Below, piece by piece: positions 48,456-60,135 of a stretch of DNA of 64,000 nucleotides. The position numbers and the translations under genes are program-made. The notes under the pieces are model-generated. The model was not told where the DNA came from and made no database searches. It was given only the letters and a program-made list of their open reading frames with translations. Within the stretch, counting starts at the first letter, position 1. The number at the start of each line of letters is the position of its first letter. The DNA comes from Quillaja saponaria (taxonomy: Eukaryota > Streptophyta > Magnoliopsida > Fabales > Quillajaceae), in contig CM055618.1 of the NCBI GenBank assembly GCA_029379385.1, forward strand, positions 8,442,134 to 8,506,133. The letters run 5' to 3'.

Positions 48456-51400
48456 CAACAACCCAAAGGTACATATGTTTTGTTGATACATCCTTGCTTT
48501 AATTTTGAATCTTTCAAGTTTGCTAACCTGTCTCAGATTTTGATCGTAGATGGTTGAGGTGCAAAATTTAAGTTCTTTTTATTTTCTTTTTTGCATTTAC
48601 AAGCAGAAAATATTGTTAGAAGACTTGTACCAATTCCAGATCCCAGCAAGTATCAATCAGACACATAAATCTGTCATTGCTGATGTTTAATGTATAGGCA
48701 AGCATTCCTCCAGATTTAGGAGATAATTTTCGTTTTCCAGTTTTTTGGTTTTCTGTAGTGTGCTGTACTGAAATTGATTGGTCATTACTGAGTGGTGGTG
48801 TATATATATTTCATAGTGCACCAAACCAGATTAGAAACCAAAAGAAAGAAAAGAACTTGGAAGATTTGCTTAATAAATCCTATAAATTTCCTAAAATGAG
48901 AGAATTACTAAAAAAAACCAAATTATTATTTGTAGCTTATCTATATATACATATCTATTGAAATTTGTGTACTATAGTCCAACCTTTTAGTTAATTTGAA
49001 GTCAAAATTTGAGGGCATGCAATCATAAACTATTAGACAAACCCGAGGTTCATAATCACGTGTAGGGAATATGGAAAGGTAGGGGTAGTTTCTTTTCTCC
49101 CTTCATAGCAACTACCGTAAGGGCAAAAATGGCCTGAAATAGGTCTAAGCACAGCCATTCATTCACGACCTTATATAACTATGGTTGAGACCTTTGTCCT
49201 GCAGGGAAATTGAAGAACATAGTGCACATGGTAGATGCCTTAGGACTTACTGTCTGCTGGCCCCAGATAGATATGATCCATTCTCATAGTTATCGTAGAT
49301 AAGGATATTCAATTCATTGATCAGAACCAAAGTGAATCATATCTATGAAAGCTGCTAAGCATGTGTGTCTAGAAAGTGGGAACATGCATGTGGTGGTCCA
49401 ACATCGACATGTAACTTCAAAATCTTGCAAGAGATTATGGTATTCTGTACGTATATGTGTACATATTCACAAATTCTTTAACCTATTACACATTTAATAC
49501 ACTAAGGATATGCTTTGATCAAGATAGAGTCATATAATATGAGAAAAAGTATTGTGTTTATCTCTTTCTGAATAGAAAATAAAGAGATAAATAATAACAA
49601 AATGAAAGAATTTGGCGAAAGTAATTGTTTTTTATCCTCTGATTCCATTTACAATTACAACAAAAAAGAAAAGAAAATCTTGAAAGAAAAAATAAAGGAA
49701 AGTTAGGGGTGGGACCAAAAATTATTCCTACAACCAAAATTAATTAAGGGAGATAATCAATGTACATATTGGGCACTAAGGTTGTAAGTACCAACTTTTT
49801 TTTATCTTGGGTTATTGAATAATTAGTTACTGAAAAGACAGGGTGAATAATGAGGGGATGTGCCATTATGTGAAAATAGGTATGATTGGCAATGCTTGCA
49901 TAAACTTTATACTTTCCGGGAAAGCTCGAGCGAGTTGCTTTACCGGGAAACTAACTGATAAGTTTAGAAACTTCCCAAATACTAATTTATTATTATAAAA
50001 TAAATTATAATTTAATATCATATTAAATTTTTTATTTCACTTTATTTTATTAAATAAAAATTTCTGTAATATTCCGTAATTATTTTTCTAATTCATTTGG
50101 AATATGATTATATTTAATTAACATCTTAATTATTTTTTTAATAATTTACCAAAAACAATAAAATAAATAAGTGCTTGATTAATGTTCAACTCTATACTAT
50201 TAAATATATTTTTCCCTTCTTTTTTTTCCATAGTAAAGTTATTTTTCATTTTGAAAGTACTTTCCTACTATTTGAGTTATGTTATTTTGTTAGATTTGGA
50301 TCCTCTCATTTTTCTTCAAGAACATGAGGAGTCATTTTCAGAGAGATACAGACAAGGGTAAAATCATATTTTCATATTTTCACACCCACCCTAAAAAGTG
50401 TATCATGTGTTTCTCTTTCTGAAGACCCTCTTGTTCTTTAAAAAAAAGAAAAGGAGAGGGTCTAGATCCTATTTTGTTGAAGCATTTTGAAAAAAATAAT
50501 AAAAAAACATAATATATAGTTATGCCAATTATTCTTATTAGGATTATAAAACAAGAAAATAACATAATACTTATATATTTAATATTTGAGAGAACTTATT
50601 TTCTTTAAACAAAAAGGGGAGACTATTGAATTTAAAATGATGTTTTGGAATCATTTTCAGTTTAAGAAAAAAAATATTTCTAACTATTGATTCCAATGAA
50701 ATGAAATTTGTTTGTGATAACAAATTTAACAAAATACGCCTTGATAACAGTAATATTGTTTGAAATAATTAATTTAAGTTGCTGTGATATAAAATTCTCT
50801 TACTGGTTTCTAAGTATTAAAATGGTGATGAAATTAAAATGGAGGCAAATGGAGGATGGAGGAAGGGGATGGAAGATGGAAAAAGGAAGATTTTTTTTAT
50901 TTTTTTTTTCCTTTTTGTGGATGGTACTGAATTTAATTTAAAAAAATTTAGTTATTGGATTGTGATTATTTTTATTTTTGTTTCATGTTAAGTTTTTAAT
51001 AATAATAAACTTAAATAGTAATTAAATTAAATCAACTGCGGAGTTTAAATCTAATCAACTACAAAATTTAATTGACCTTGTAGTTGATGTTTTTAAAAAT
51101 TTTATACTTCATTAATTATTAGAACTGTATTTAACTAATTTAAAGTATAATTAATTAAAATAACCAAGTGAAAAGGAAGTATTAATCAAAATCTTGATAA
51201 ATACACTCGTTCTAATTATTTTCTTTGTTATTATATATTAAAATTATTCATGGTTACGCACTTGAAATTTTATAAAATACAATTTGTGACTCTTTGTTTT
51301 TCTTTTATAACAAAATGTAAAAAATAAAAATATATGAGTTCTAATATTAAAACATACTAAGAAAATAATTTTAAAATTTATTTTATAAGATTAAAATAAT

Positions 51401-54400
51401 ATTATATTAAGTGTTTATTATATACGTAAGATTCTTATTACCGAAAATTTATATAAAATTTAAGAGTCATATAAATATGACTATTTGAATATTTTTATTT
51501 TTTATTTTTAAAAGAGGAATAAGATAATAAACTCCATAAGATAATCAATACATGGATAATCTAGATAACAAGAAATGCAAGTGCACTAGACCAACAAGTC
51601 ACGGATTACATAAATATTCCTTGCTTGCAATACGCACGAATTATAAACTAGTTACATTATGTAGTCCATGTAGCCATTAGACCTCCTTCAAACCAACACA
51701 AAATCTTCCTACTTATCATATTCACGAATCACTAGTCTTATTTCAACCTAACTTCTTCTTCGTTTAATCTTTTGAACTTTAATGATATTGGAAATGACCG
51801 ACCGACCAACGATGGTGGTGTGAAAACCACCCCACCACATTATATATGAGACGTACATCGTCCCCTTGTGGATATTTGGAAGAACAGCACCTTGAATATG
51901 TTATGGTCGTACTAATTTTACTTTTCCTCTTTCTCTTTAAATCCAATTGATTTGACACCATTTTGATCCCAAACAACCACCACATATATATAAAAATATA
52001 TATAATTGATTACTACTTATAATCATTGGCATGCTAGAAAAGAAAAAAGGAAGGCATAAGGCCATATGTATATATATATATGGTCTTCATTAAATGCCAC
52101 TCTTGGCGTAGACGGATGGCCATCCTTGTGTATATAGATTTCCATATATAAATAAAGTTGGGCCAAAAACTGCGAATTCTTCAGATGGGATTAAGATATA
52201 TTCATGTATATTAATTAAGTGAATAGTCATATTCTAGTGCTCCTGCCCATTGTTCTTGTTGGCCATTGTAATTGGATTATCTGACTCCTCGTTGAGTTCT
52301 GGAGTATAAAATATAATCCACTTGGACCACTTCAAATGTGGAGATCAATCAATGTGGTTTACAAGATGGAAATGGCTTATTGTTGTTGTTTAGTTGATCC
52401 GATAGTTTAACTTCTTGTAAAAGCATGAGCTGTTTTTTTAAAAAAAGTTTCAAGCCTAAAAAGAAGATGAATTTTGCTATTATTGGGAATAATCACAAAA
52501 CTCTCTCTTACCAGATAGCTTTTGCTAATTCAAAAAGCTGAAGCAAAGGGCCAACTAAATATATAGTATTATAGAATTGATTATGATTGATTGAGACTAA
52601 TTCTAATATTATAATCAAATCATCAATCAAACCTAAATAATTAAGATTATTATACTATTATAATTGTAATTAATAGAAATAAGGTTTAATTATGAGTACC
52701 GACAAAATTATAAGAAAATTTTATGCCTTAATTCTATTATTAATCAATTATAATTATCTTTGTAATGCTTATAAATGAAAGACTCTACCATTGTAAATTA
52801 TGAGTGAAGAAGTAAGTTTCATATTCATCCATGGAAGAAATCTTTATACTTTTCTCCTGTGGAGTCGACTGATGACCAAATCACATAATTTTTGTATCTC
52901 TTTTTATATTGTCTCGTTTGTTTCCAAGTTTCAACATATAGTAGGGAAGGGAAGATGGATGTTATATATTTCATATAGAAATAACTCATTAATGAACCTG
53001 AGATTAAGCTGGGTTTTTCAAAACTTAAAAAAAAATTTCTAAGTATTAGATAATTTTATATTCTACAAGAAATATTTGTTGAGATGTTTATCACATCAGG
53101 GATCACACATTTTAAATCTGGTCGGCCGGGCTGAAATTTACAAATGTCCATTGGATTAGTTGTGTTTGATTCGACCTGATTTTGTTTTTTTTTTTTTGTT
53201 TTTTTTTCATTTAGATCGGATGAATTGACTATGGCAATTTAATCAAAACTTTTTATTTGTACAAGTTTATACAAGAAAACAAATAAGACATGGTAGAATA
53301 TCAATAAATTAGGAGAGAATATTAAGAAAGTTGACCAAGAGATAAAATTTTAAGGAATTATTTACATGATTTCATATCACAAATTTTCTTAATTTAAAGA
53401 ATTCAATGTCATAACAGGTGAGCCGGTCTGATTTATTGACATTCCTAAATACCTGACTTATAATATGTATGCTGTAAATATGTCTATATTTTTTTATTTT
53501 TTTTGTTAAGCGATCATATATTGTTAGATTAGTTCACAAGACCATAATATTTTAATTAATTGATATAATCTTTAGTGCCGGCCAAGTGTTTTCATGCAAC
53601 ACTGATTAAATACAAATTAATTTCTTAATTATATAGGCAGTCCATCATCAACCTAATGGAAACAACTTTTCTTTTCTTTTTTCTATAAAAATATATATAT
53701 TAAACGACTTGATTATATATATATAGTATGAAGTATGATATAGATATTGCAGGATGATTTGGACTTCATTTAAAGAAACATTAATTGGTTTATCTTTCTT
53801 TACTTTTTATTTTTTTTATATTAAATATAAGATGGAAGAATGTTCGTTAGTTAAGCTAGAATCGGGAAAAGCTATGCATTATAAGTATTGGTGAATTGAA
53901 ATGGTATTATTATTATTATTATTAATAAATAAACAAGTACAGTTGGATTAACAATAATTAATGTAAACTAATTTTGTTTTAATTGGTTTACGTGTTTCTC
54001 TTAGGCGGAGAAAACTTGGAGTTTTGTTTACAAAAAAATTCGTATATTTGGTGGGTGGACTTGGTGTAATTTTGACACTTTCTTCATGCAGATTCTATAT
54101 TTCTAAATTCTATACGTATTTCTAGGTTTGACACTTTCACTAACCGGCTAATGCCTTTACCACAATTTTTAGTCATTTTCGTTTTTTTTTTTCCTCAACT
54201 AAACACCAAAAATATGAAAACCTAATGCTTGCGTTAAATATTTATGAAAATAAAGCTTTTAATTAAATAAGTAGAACTTAAGAAAATTACATTTTCTATT
54301 TTCCAGTTTTTGATAGATATCTGTATTACTTTTTCTGTTTTTACAGTATATGATCATCTTCTTTTAAATTTTGAGAGAAATAAGTATAATTTACTTATTT

Positions 54401-54600
54401 TTATATGTTGTGGATGTTTTTCATATTGGTGTACATATTGAGCAACGAATGAATTAAGAAACTAAAACAAAAAATTAATCAATTAATTAAAATTAAAATT
54501 TCAGCATATAACTATCATCTTAGGCTATTTTCAATAGTAATTATCATCGTTTCCAATATCCTACAAGATAGATTGGTGTTAATCCTCTAATTGACATTGC
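48456..54600. other. Gene-poor AT-rich intergenic DNA
   Basis: No supportable gene was found. The open stretches here lack family motifs. Microsatellites include (ATT)n near 53905-53928 and several (AT)n tracts. A weak inverted repeat (TAGATATGATCCATT and GTGAATCATATCTA, about 49269-49345) was noted but is too poor for a miRNA precursor. Confidence 0.5.
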
Positions 54601-54830
54601 CTATTGTGGTGGTTATTGCCTCGTATGATAGTGATGGGACCAGGTGGAGACCCATAGGCGCCATGACCCTTGGATGATTTTGACATTTTTTTATTTTAGC
54701 CTTTAAAATTTTATATTTTTATCATTTTGACACCTAAAAGATTTTGGATAAATTGTATTTGACAATTAAAGGTTTACTTTAATCATTCTGATCCTCCAAA
54801 AACCATTCAAATCCTCCAAAATCTGATATA
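54600..54830. repeat. Possible worn plant repeat of the GGCGGAGCCA class
   Basis: The stretch GGGACCAGGTGGAGACCCATAG followed by GCCATGACCC and a T-rich run resembles the terminus of a common plant non-autonomous repeat with mirrored GGCCC/GGGCC runs. Only one end is recognisable. Confidence 0.3.
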
Positions 54831-55439
54831 TTTTATAATTGTGACTCAATTTGGAGAATATTTATAAGTTTATATTTCTATTATTTTTATCCCAACAAGT
54901 ATTTGTACAAATTGTATTGTAACTCTCAAGATTTATACTTTATTCATTTTAACCATTACAAAATTTAATAATTTTTATAATTATGACCCTTATGAAATAT
55001 AAATTTATAGTAATTTTTTAGGTTGAAGTTGCTTGAAAACTAAGTAAATTAAAAATAGAAAGATAAACTCATGTTGACCTATAGTTAATATGAGTATTTA
55101 TTTGATGAGTCTTATTAGACTTCTTCCAAATGTAGTATTATATTCTTTATTTTTGCTTTATATTTGCTCTTTTTTATAAAATATTTATTATTTTGCAAGT
55201 TTGAATGTTATATCATATTCTTTATTTTTTATGTTTGTTGGTTCTTATGATCTATATATTTTATATTTTTAATAATTAAACTTATATATCTACTCAAATT
55301 GCATCAATTCTTAATACCTAAAATAAATTCAAGTATTTATTTATTTCTTAAGTTTGATAGTTTATTAGTGACAATATTTTAGTTTAATTGATTAATATTT
55401 AAGTGATAGAATTATGAGATCCAATTCTCATATTATTGA

Positions 55440-55590
55440 TGTGATAGATATTTTTAGGCAACAATCGTGATTTCCGGCACGTGGGAGCAATATGGATGTC
55501 AGGTGGTTGGGATTTTGCCGCCGAATGTAGAGGAGATGAACCAGCGGTCTAACACTGTACGGCTGCAAATTGGTGGTTACCAAAAATAAT
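55440..55590. other. Small GC-richer island with a G-box
   Basis: An island of about 150 bp in very AT-rich DNA. It contains CACGTG at 55478-55483. No coding potential is seen. It could be a distal regulatory element or an old insertion. Confidence 0.3.
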
Positions 55591-56299
55591 ATAATATATC
55601 ATTTAATTTAAAATGAAGGATTAAATTTATTTTATTTTCATGAATTTATAAATTATTAAATTAAGTAACATAATTTTTTAAATTTGAGTCATTATTAATA
55701 AACAGTCTCTAATTATTTAAATTAATCATTAAATTTAATTACTTAATTCAAAATCGACTAAATTATTATAATTATAAATTTTTAAATTTAATATTTGTAT
55801 TTTTTATTAAATTGAACACTTTATATTAATTTTATTTTAATATGATATATTATATATTGATAATATATTTAATCAATATATACTAAATTAGATTGATATA
55901 ATTAATTCAAAAATATTAATAATTTATAGCAATGATATTTAAGTTTTAATTGATTTATTAAATTTAATAAATAATTTGAATGATTAGAAATTTTTTATCA
56001 ATTATAACTTAAAAATAAGATTATATTCTAAATTTGATAATGTATGAGACTATTACAAAATGAGTAGTAATAGAGGTAAAATTAATTGGTCTTAAATGAA
56101 AATTAGTTTGTAGTATAAATTTATTGAACTTCTATGTTTTTTAATTTCTTAATTTAATAGAAAATTAGACATTTTATTATGAAATATCCACAAAATTAAG
56201 AAGATAAAAATGAATTGTTTAATTTTTAAATTCAATTACAATGTCTAAATCTAAACATGCCCTCATATTTTGAAGGATATATGTGTAAGAACTCTTCAC

Positions 56300-56700
56300 G
56301 CTCATTAATGCAGTTAGACTCATAAGTTGCGTGGAAAATAAAACACGTGTCAACTAAGGGACACTAAGTGGCGCCTGAATCTTTGGGGCTTAATAAAGTA
56401 GCTGAATAGGTCAGCAGCTCATAGAAGAGAGAGAAACCACCGGCCTCTGAGGTGGGTATGGGTCCCACGTCAAGTGAAGAAATCTTGCCTCGCTCCCAAA
56501 TCACAGTACGGTGGGCCCGTATACAGCTTGGACTGACAGTACTATAGCCTGAAGGGATGGTGGTGGGGTCAATGCCACGGGTGCGGGTGTGGGTGTGGGT
56601 GTGGGTGTGGGTGTGGGTGTGGGTGATGAGGTCAGGTTCAGTTTGGGACTTTCGACTTGTTTTGTATTTCTGCGCGCTGTAACAAGAGAAAACTGGTCCA
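56300..56700. promoter_or_regulatory. GC-richer island with G-box and (GGGTGT)n, candidate regulatory region
   Basis: This 400-bp block is clearly richer in GC than its surroundings. It has a G-box CACGTG at 56344-56349 (context ACACGTGT), several GGGTCCCACG-type motifs and the hexamer repeat below. It lies about 3.4-3.8 kb upstream of the DELLA start. No protein is encoded. The regulatory role is inferred from composition only. Confidence 0.3.
56585..56625 (+). repeat. (GGGTGT)n hexamer repeat, G-quadruplex-prone
   Basis: Six full GGGTGT units and a partial seventh. The plus strand therefore has seven GGG runs separated by three-base loops, a classical G-quadruplex pattern. It is not the plant telomere repeat (TTTAGGG). 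Confidence 0.9.
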
Positions 56701-57529
56701 ATACAAACACATCACATCTTTATAAATATTCCTTATTTCAAAAGGAATTAATTTTTAATAAATAAAAAAGAGTTCATACAAAGAATTAAGTATTGTTTGA
56801 TATTTGTAAATTAGTAACTCACTTCTTCTTCTTCTTCTTTTTTTTTTTTTTTTAAATCATTTGAGGGACTTTATAAAAAAAAAACTAGTGAGTACATAAA
56901 TGAAATTATTCGTTTGTATTTTTACAAATTTTTTATACTTTATATTTTACAGACGCTATTTAATATAAAATAAAATTTTATGAATTTATAATAAAAAATA
57001 TTTAGTTTCCTACAAGAGTCATATATTTTTAACATTAATAACAAGTAATGTTAAAAATAAATATACAAAATTTTTTTTGCTAAATTGGTTGATAGTTTTT
57101 ATAATATATATATTAGATATTTAATTAGTAAAATAACTAGGAAAATATTTAACAAATAAAAAAATAAATTAAGAGAAAAATTAATAGTAATGCTTTAAAA
57201 AAAATATCGTGTCATTTATTTTGGATAACTATATTCACTGAATTTATATTGAGTGTTTTGAATGATATATATAAACAAAAAATTATGATATATTCTAAAA
57301 ATGACATCTATATTGATATTCTGAAATAATACTTAACTCTGTACAAAATCAATGTTGAAAATCAATCTTCATCAGCTATGAAATGAGAATTAATCAATGC
57401 ACGTAAGCACTGTACCAAAAAAAAAAAAAAAAGTGTGAATAAGGAATTAAAGCTCTAAATTTATCAAATCATCAAACACATTTGTTCGCCTCATGAACAA
57501 ATAAGATTAATTATGATCTCATGTGTGTA

Positions 57530-58030
57530 CAGATCACTTCGGTCCAAATAATTATAAATTTTGAAACCGAATCAAAATTTTTTAATAATAATATTTTATA
57601 ACCGAACCGAAAATTAATATTACTCAAAAGTATCCAAATTGAAAAAATATGACTAAAATTAATTTAAAAATTATATTTTATTTTTTGTTTTTGAACCTCA
57701 TATTTTTTTAATTCATTTTTTATTATAAAAAAAATACAAAAAAAATAATATATCAACACATTCAATATAAATAAAATTATAAATTAACATAACAATACAT
57801 TAAAAATAACAAAAAAAAAATTTTTAAATTATATATTTTGATTTTCAGATAATTACGGGTACCCATGAACACTTTACCTCATTACTCCTAACTGAATTGA
57901 AAATAATGAGTATTAAATTTAATTATCTGAATCGAACTGAATAAGAAAAATACCTAAATTTAACTGAATCAAATTATCAATTCAGTTCAGATATTCAATT
58001 ATTTCGGATTCCTTTCAGAGTTCTAGCTCC
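57530..58030. mobile_element. Possible hAT-like MITE
   Basis: The segment starts near TTCGGTCCAAATAATT and ends near CCTTTCAGAGTTCTAGCTCC, with repeated CGAACCGAA/TTCGGTT-type words and a central GGGTACCC. The composition resembles the hAT-like MITEs at 33.8 and 41.2 kb, but ends and duplication are not clear. Confidence 0.35.
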
Positions 58031-58171
58031 TATAAGTGATTCATCACCAATAACCATTTAAATTGACGTTGTAATAATTTAGAGAAATTATCTCCTTAAG
58101 TAGAGGGAATTATCAAATCTCTTAATTCCTTTCTCAATGTTAGGAGAAGGTTGTACTTAAAGGGCTCAAAT

Positions 58172-58689
58172 GGTGTCGTTTGGTAAAGCGGCTTACGGCG
58201 CCTTGTGGTGTGCCCTGGGCTGTTTGGTCGCGGGGATGCGCCGTAGCCAGTTTAGGCTGCGAGTCTTGCTGGTCCAGCATTAGCCTAATTTTACCAAAAT
58301 ATCTTCATAATTTATACTAAATCCTCAATTGTACTCGTACCTTTTCTTTTTCAAAAAATTTGACAGTGGTTAACCGTCAAGTAAATAATTTTAATTGTCA
58401 ATAATTTTTAATTAAATATATTATTTACACAATAAAATTATATATTTGATCTCAATTAAAATAAAAAATAATTTATTTTTAATTAAATATAAACAAGTTT
58501 AATAAAAAAAAATAAACAAAACATTTCAAATATTTGATAATTTTTATATAAAATAATTTTTCTGGTCATAAACTAGAAATTTTGAATTATTGAAATAGAA
58601 AATATTTTAAAGCATAATAACTTCTATTTTTTTACTATAATTTCATAAAATGATCTCTGCCTGCCTTAGCTACTCTACCAAACACACCC
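58172..58689. mobile_element. MITE with GTGTTTGGTA-type terminal inverted repeats
   Basis: The left end GGTGTCGTTTGGTAAAGCGG matches the reverse complement of the right end, GGGTGTGTTTGGTAGAGTAGC, and similarity runs on for about 30 bp. There is no open reading frame. It accounts for the GC-rich patch at 58.17-58.28 kb. No target duplication was recognised. Confidence 0.6.
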
Positions 58690-58699
58690 AATATGTGCA

Positions 58700-59949
58700 A
58701 GAGTGTTAGTGCCATATTCAATTTTCAAAGAAAAACTTGTCAGCCAAATTCTCAAGTCATCCCTCAAAATTTCACCACCCCAATATAGGTTCCAGGGGTT
58801 TCCAAAAAATATGGAGAAGCGTGTGATAAGTTCTTCTTTGAGATGACTATAAACGGTAAAAAGCTGCTACTAACACCGTCAAGATTTTAGTCAGCCTTCT
58901 ACAATTCTCTTGGCTGAATTTTGTGGAACGGAGTACTAGCGGTAGCGGGTCTTAGAGGGTGTCTGACGTTGACGGCTGGGGCCTATTTGGTCAAATGGTC
59001 TCCTTCATGTGGGGCAGGGGGCTGACATTTGATTAATGATCAAGAAGACGTTGATCCACGCTCCATTTACATGCTCATCCGGTTCTATATACTAAACCAA
59101 CTTACCTGGAACCCGTTTTGACTATCCCTCTAACCAAATTGGGTATTTACAGTCATCATCCTTTATCCTAATAATAATATAACTGAATAATAATTCACTT
59201 GTTAGAGTCAATATTGGATAAGAATTCTCATACTGATATTCATGCATCTTTTTTTTTTTTTTACAACTATTTTCTTACATATTTAAATTCTTTATTTTGT
59301 ATAAAACTTTCAATTACTAAATTTAATTATTTAAATGACGTCTTTTGAACTTTAAGTGTTGAAGTCTATATTTTTTTTTTCTTTTTTCCATATACGGGAA
59401 GAGGGTGGTACTTAAATCACTAGTCATGTAACTATCCCTCTCCATAGTTACATAATTCCCTTTATTAAATTCTAAGCTACAACTAGTCCTACCCCATAGG
59501 TTAACTGGGTAAGCAGCAACAGTAATAATACTACGCATAAGTATCATTATTGAATGCCATTATGAATTATCAGTATCTATTTGTACTTTTCATGTAATAA
59601 CATGGCATTACTTTTTAGTATACCTAGTAATTCAAACAGCTTACTGAAATTAGATTATAAATTGGAAAACAACCACAAAAGTAAAAATTTAATGAATCAT
59701 GCTCCTCGTATAAACTGTATGAAATTGACTGACCCCCTTCATTTTTATTTTTATGTATTTTTTATGATGTTACATAAAAATGTATATTTTGGATCTTATC
59801 TGTTTCAGTTGCAGTTGTTGTTATTGTTTCTTGTGTGTCATTGGAGCTCGCGCTTCATCACGAGCACTGTTTTTTAATTAATTTATTTTTATTACTAATT
59901 AATTTTAATTTTCTCTGATGAACTTGCAGTACTACACACACAAAAAATA
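58700..59949. other. Proximal upstream region of the DELLA gene
   Basis: No gene is seen. A GC-richer patch at about 58920-59060 includes TTGAC/GGTCAA words like W-box cores (GTTGACGG, TGGTCAAATGG). This is the most likely promoter-proximal region of the DELLA gene, but no start site could be fixed. Confidence 0.4.
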
Positions 59950-60023
59950 ATGATGAGAAGGTTAAAAAAATAAAAAATAAAAAAACCCAATCTCCAATGG
60001 CCAGATTCTCTACCCATTCATAG
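59950..60023 (+). promoter_or_regulatory. Two short upstream ORFs before the DELLA start
   Basis: ATG at 59950-59952 opens a 7-codon uORF (MMRRLKK, stop TAA at 59971-59973). ATG at 59997-59999 opens an 8-codon uORF (MARFSTHS, stop TAG at 60021-60023). Both end before the main ATG at 60136. They matter only if the leader starts upstream of 59950, which is not known. Confidence 0.4.
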
Positions 60024-60135
60024 CCTCCCACTCTTACCCTTGGGTGTTCTGAGAACCACCACTCATCAAACAGAGAATTCTCTCACAGACCACTTCAAAC
60101 CCATCTACAAGAATTCCCAAACATACCTGGTGAAC

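Noticed and set aside
49269..49345. Possible miRNA hairpin (TAGATATGATCCATT paired with GTGAATCATATCTA)
   Set aside because: The stem is only about 13-15 bp with mismatches and a long loop, and no known miRNA sequence is seen.
56501..56710. Minus-strand open stretch with TPTPTPTP repeats as a proline-rich protein
   Set aside because: The repeat is the translation of the (GGGTGT)n tract. There is no signal peptide, and no exon partners were found.
60040..60135. N-terminal extension of the DELLA protein from 60040
   Set aside because: The codon at 60040 is TTG, not ATG, and DELLA proteins typically start at MKRE, which is the ATG at 60136.
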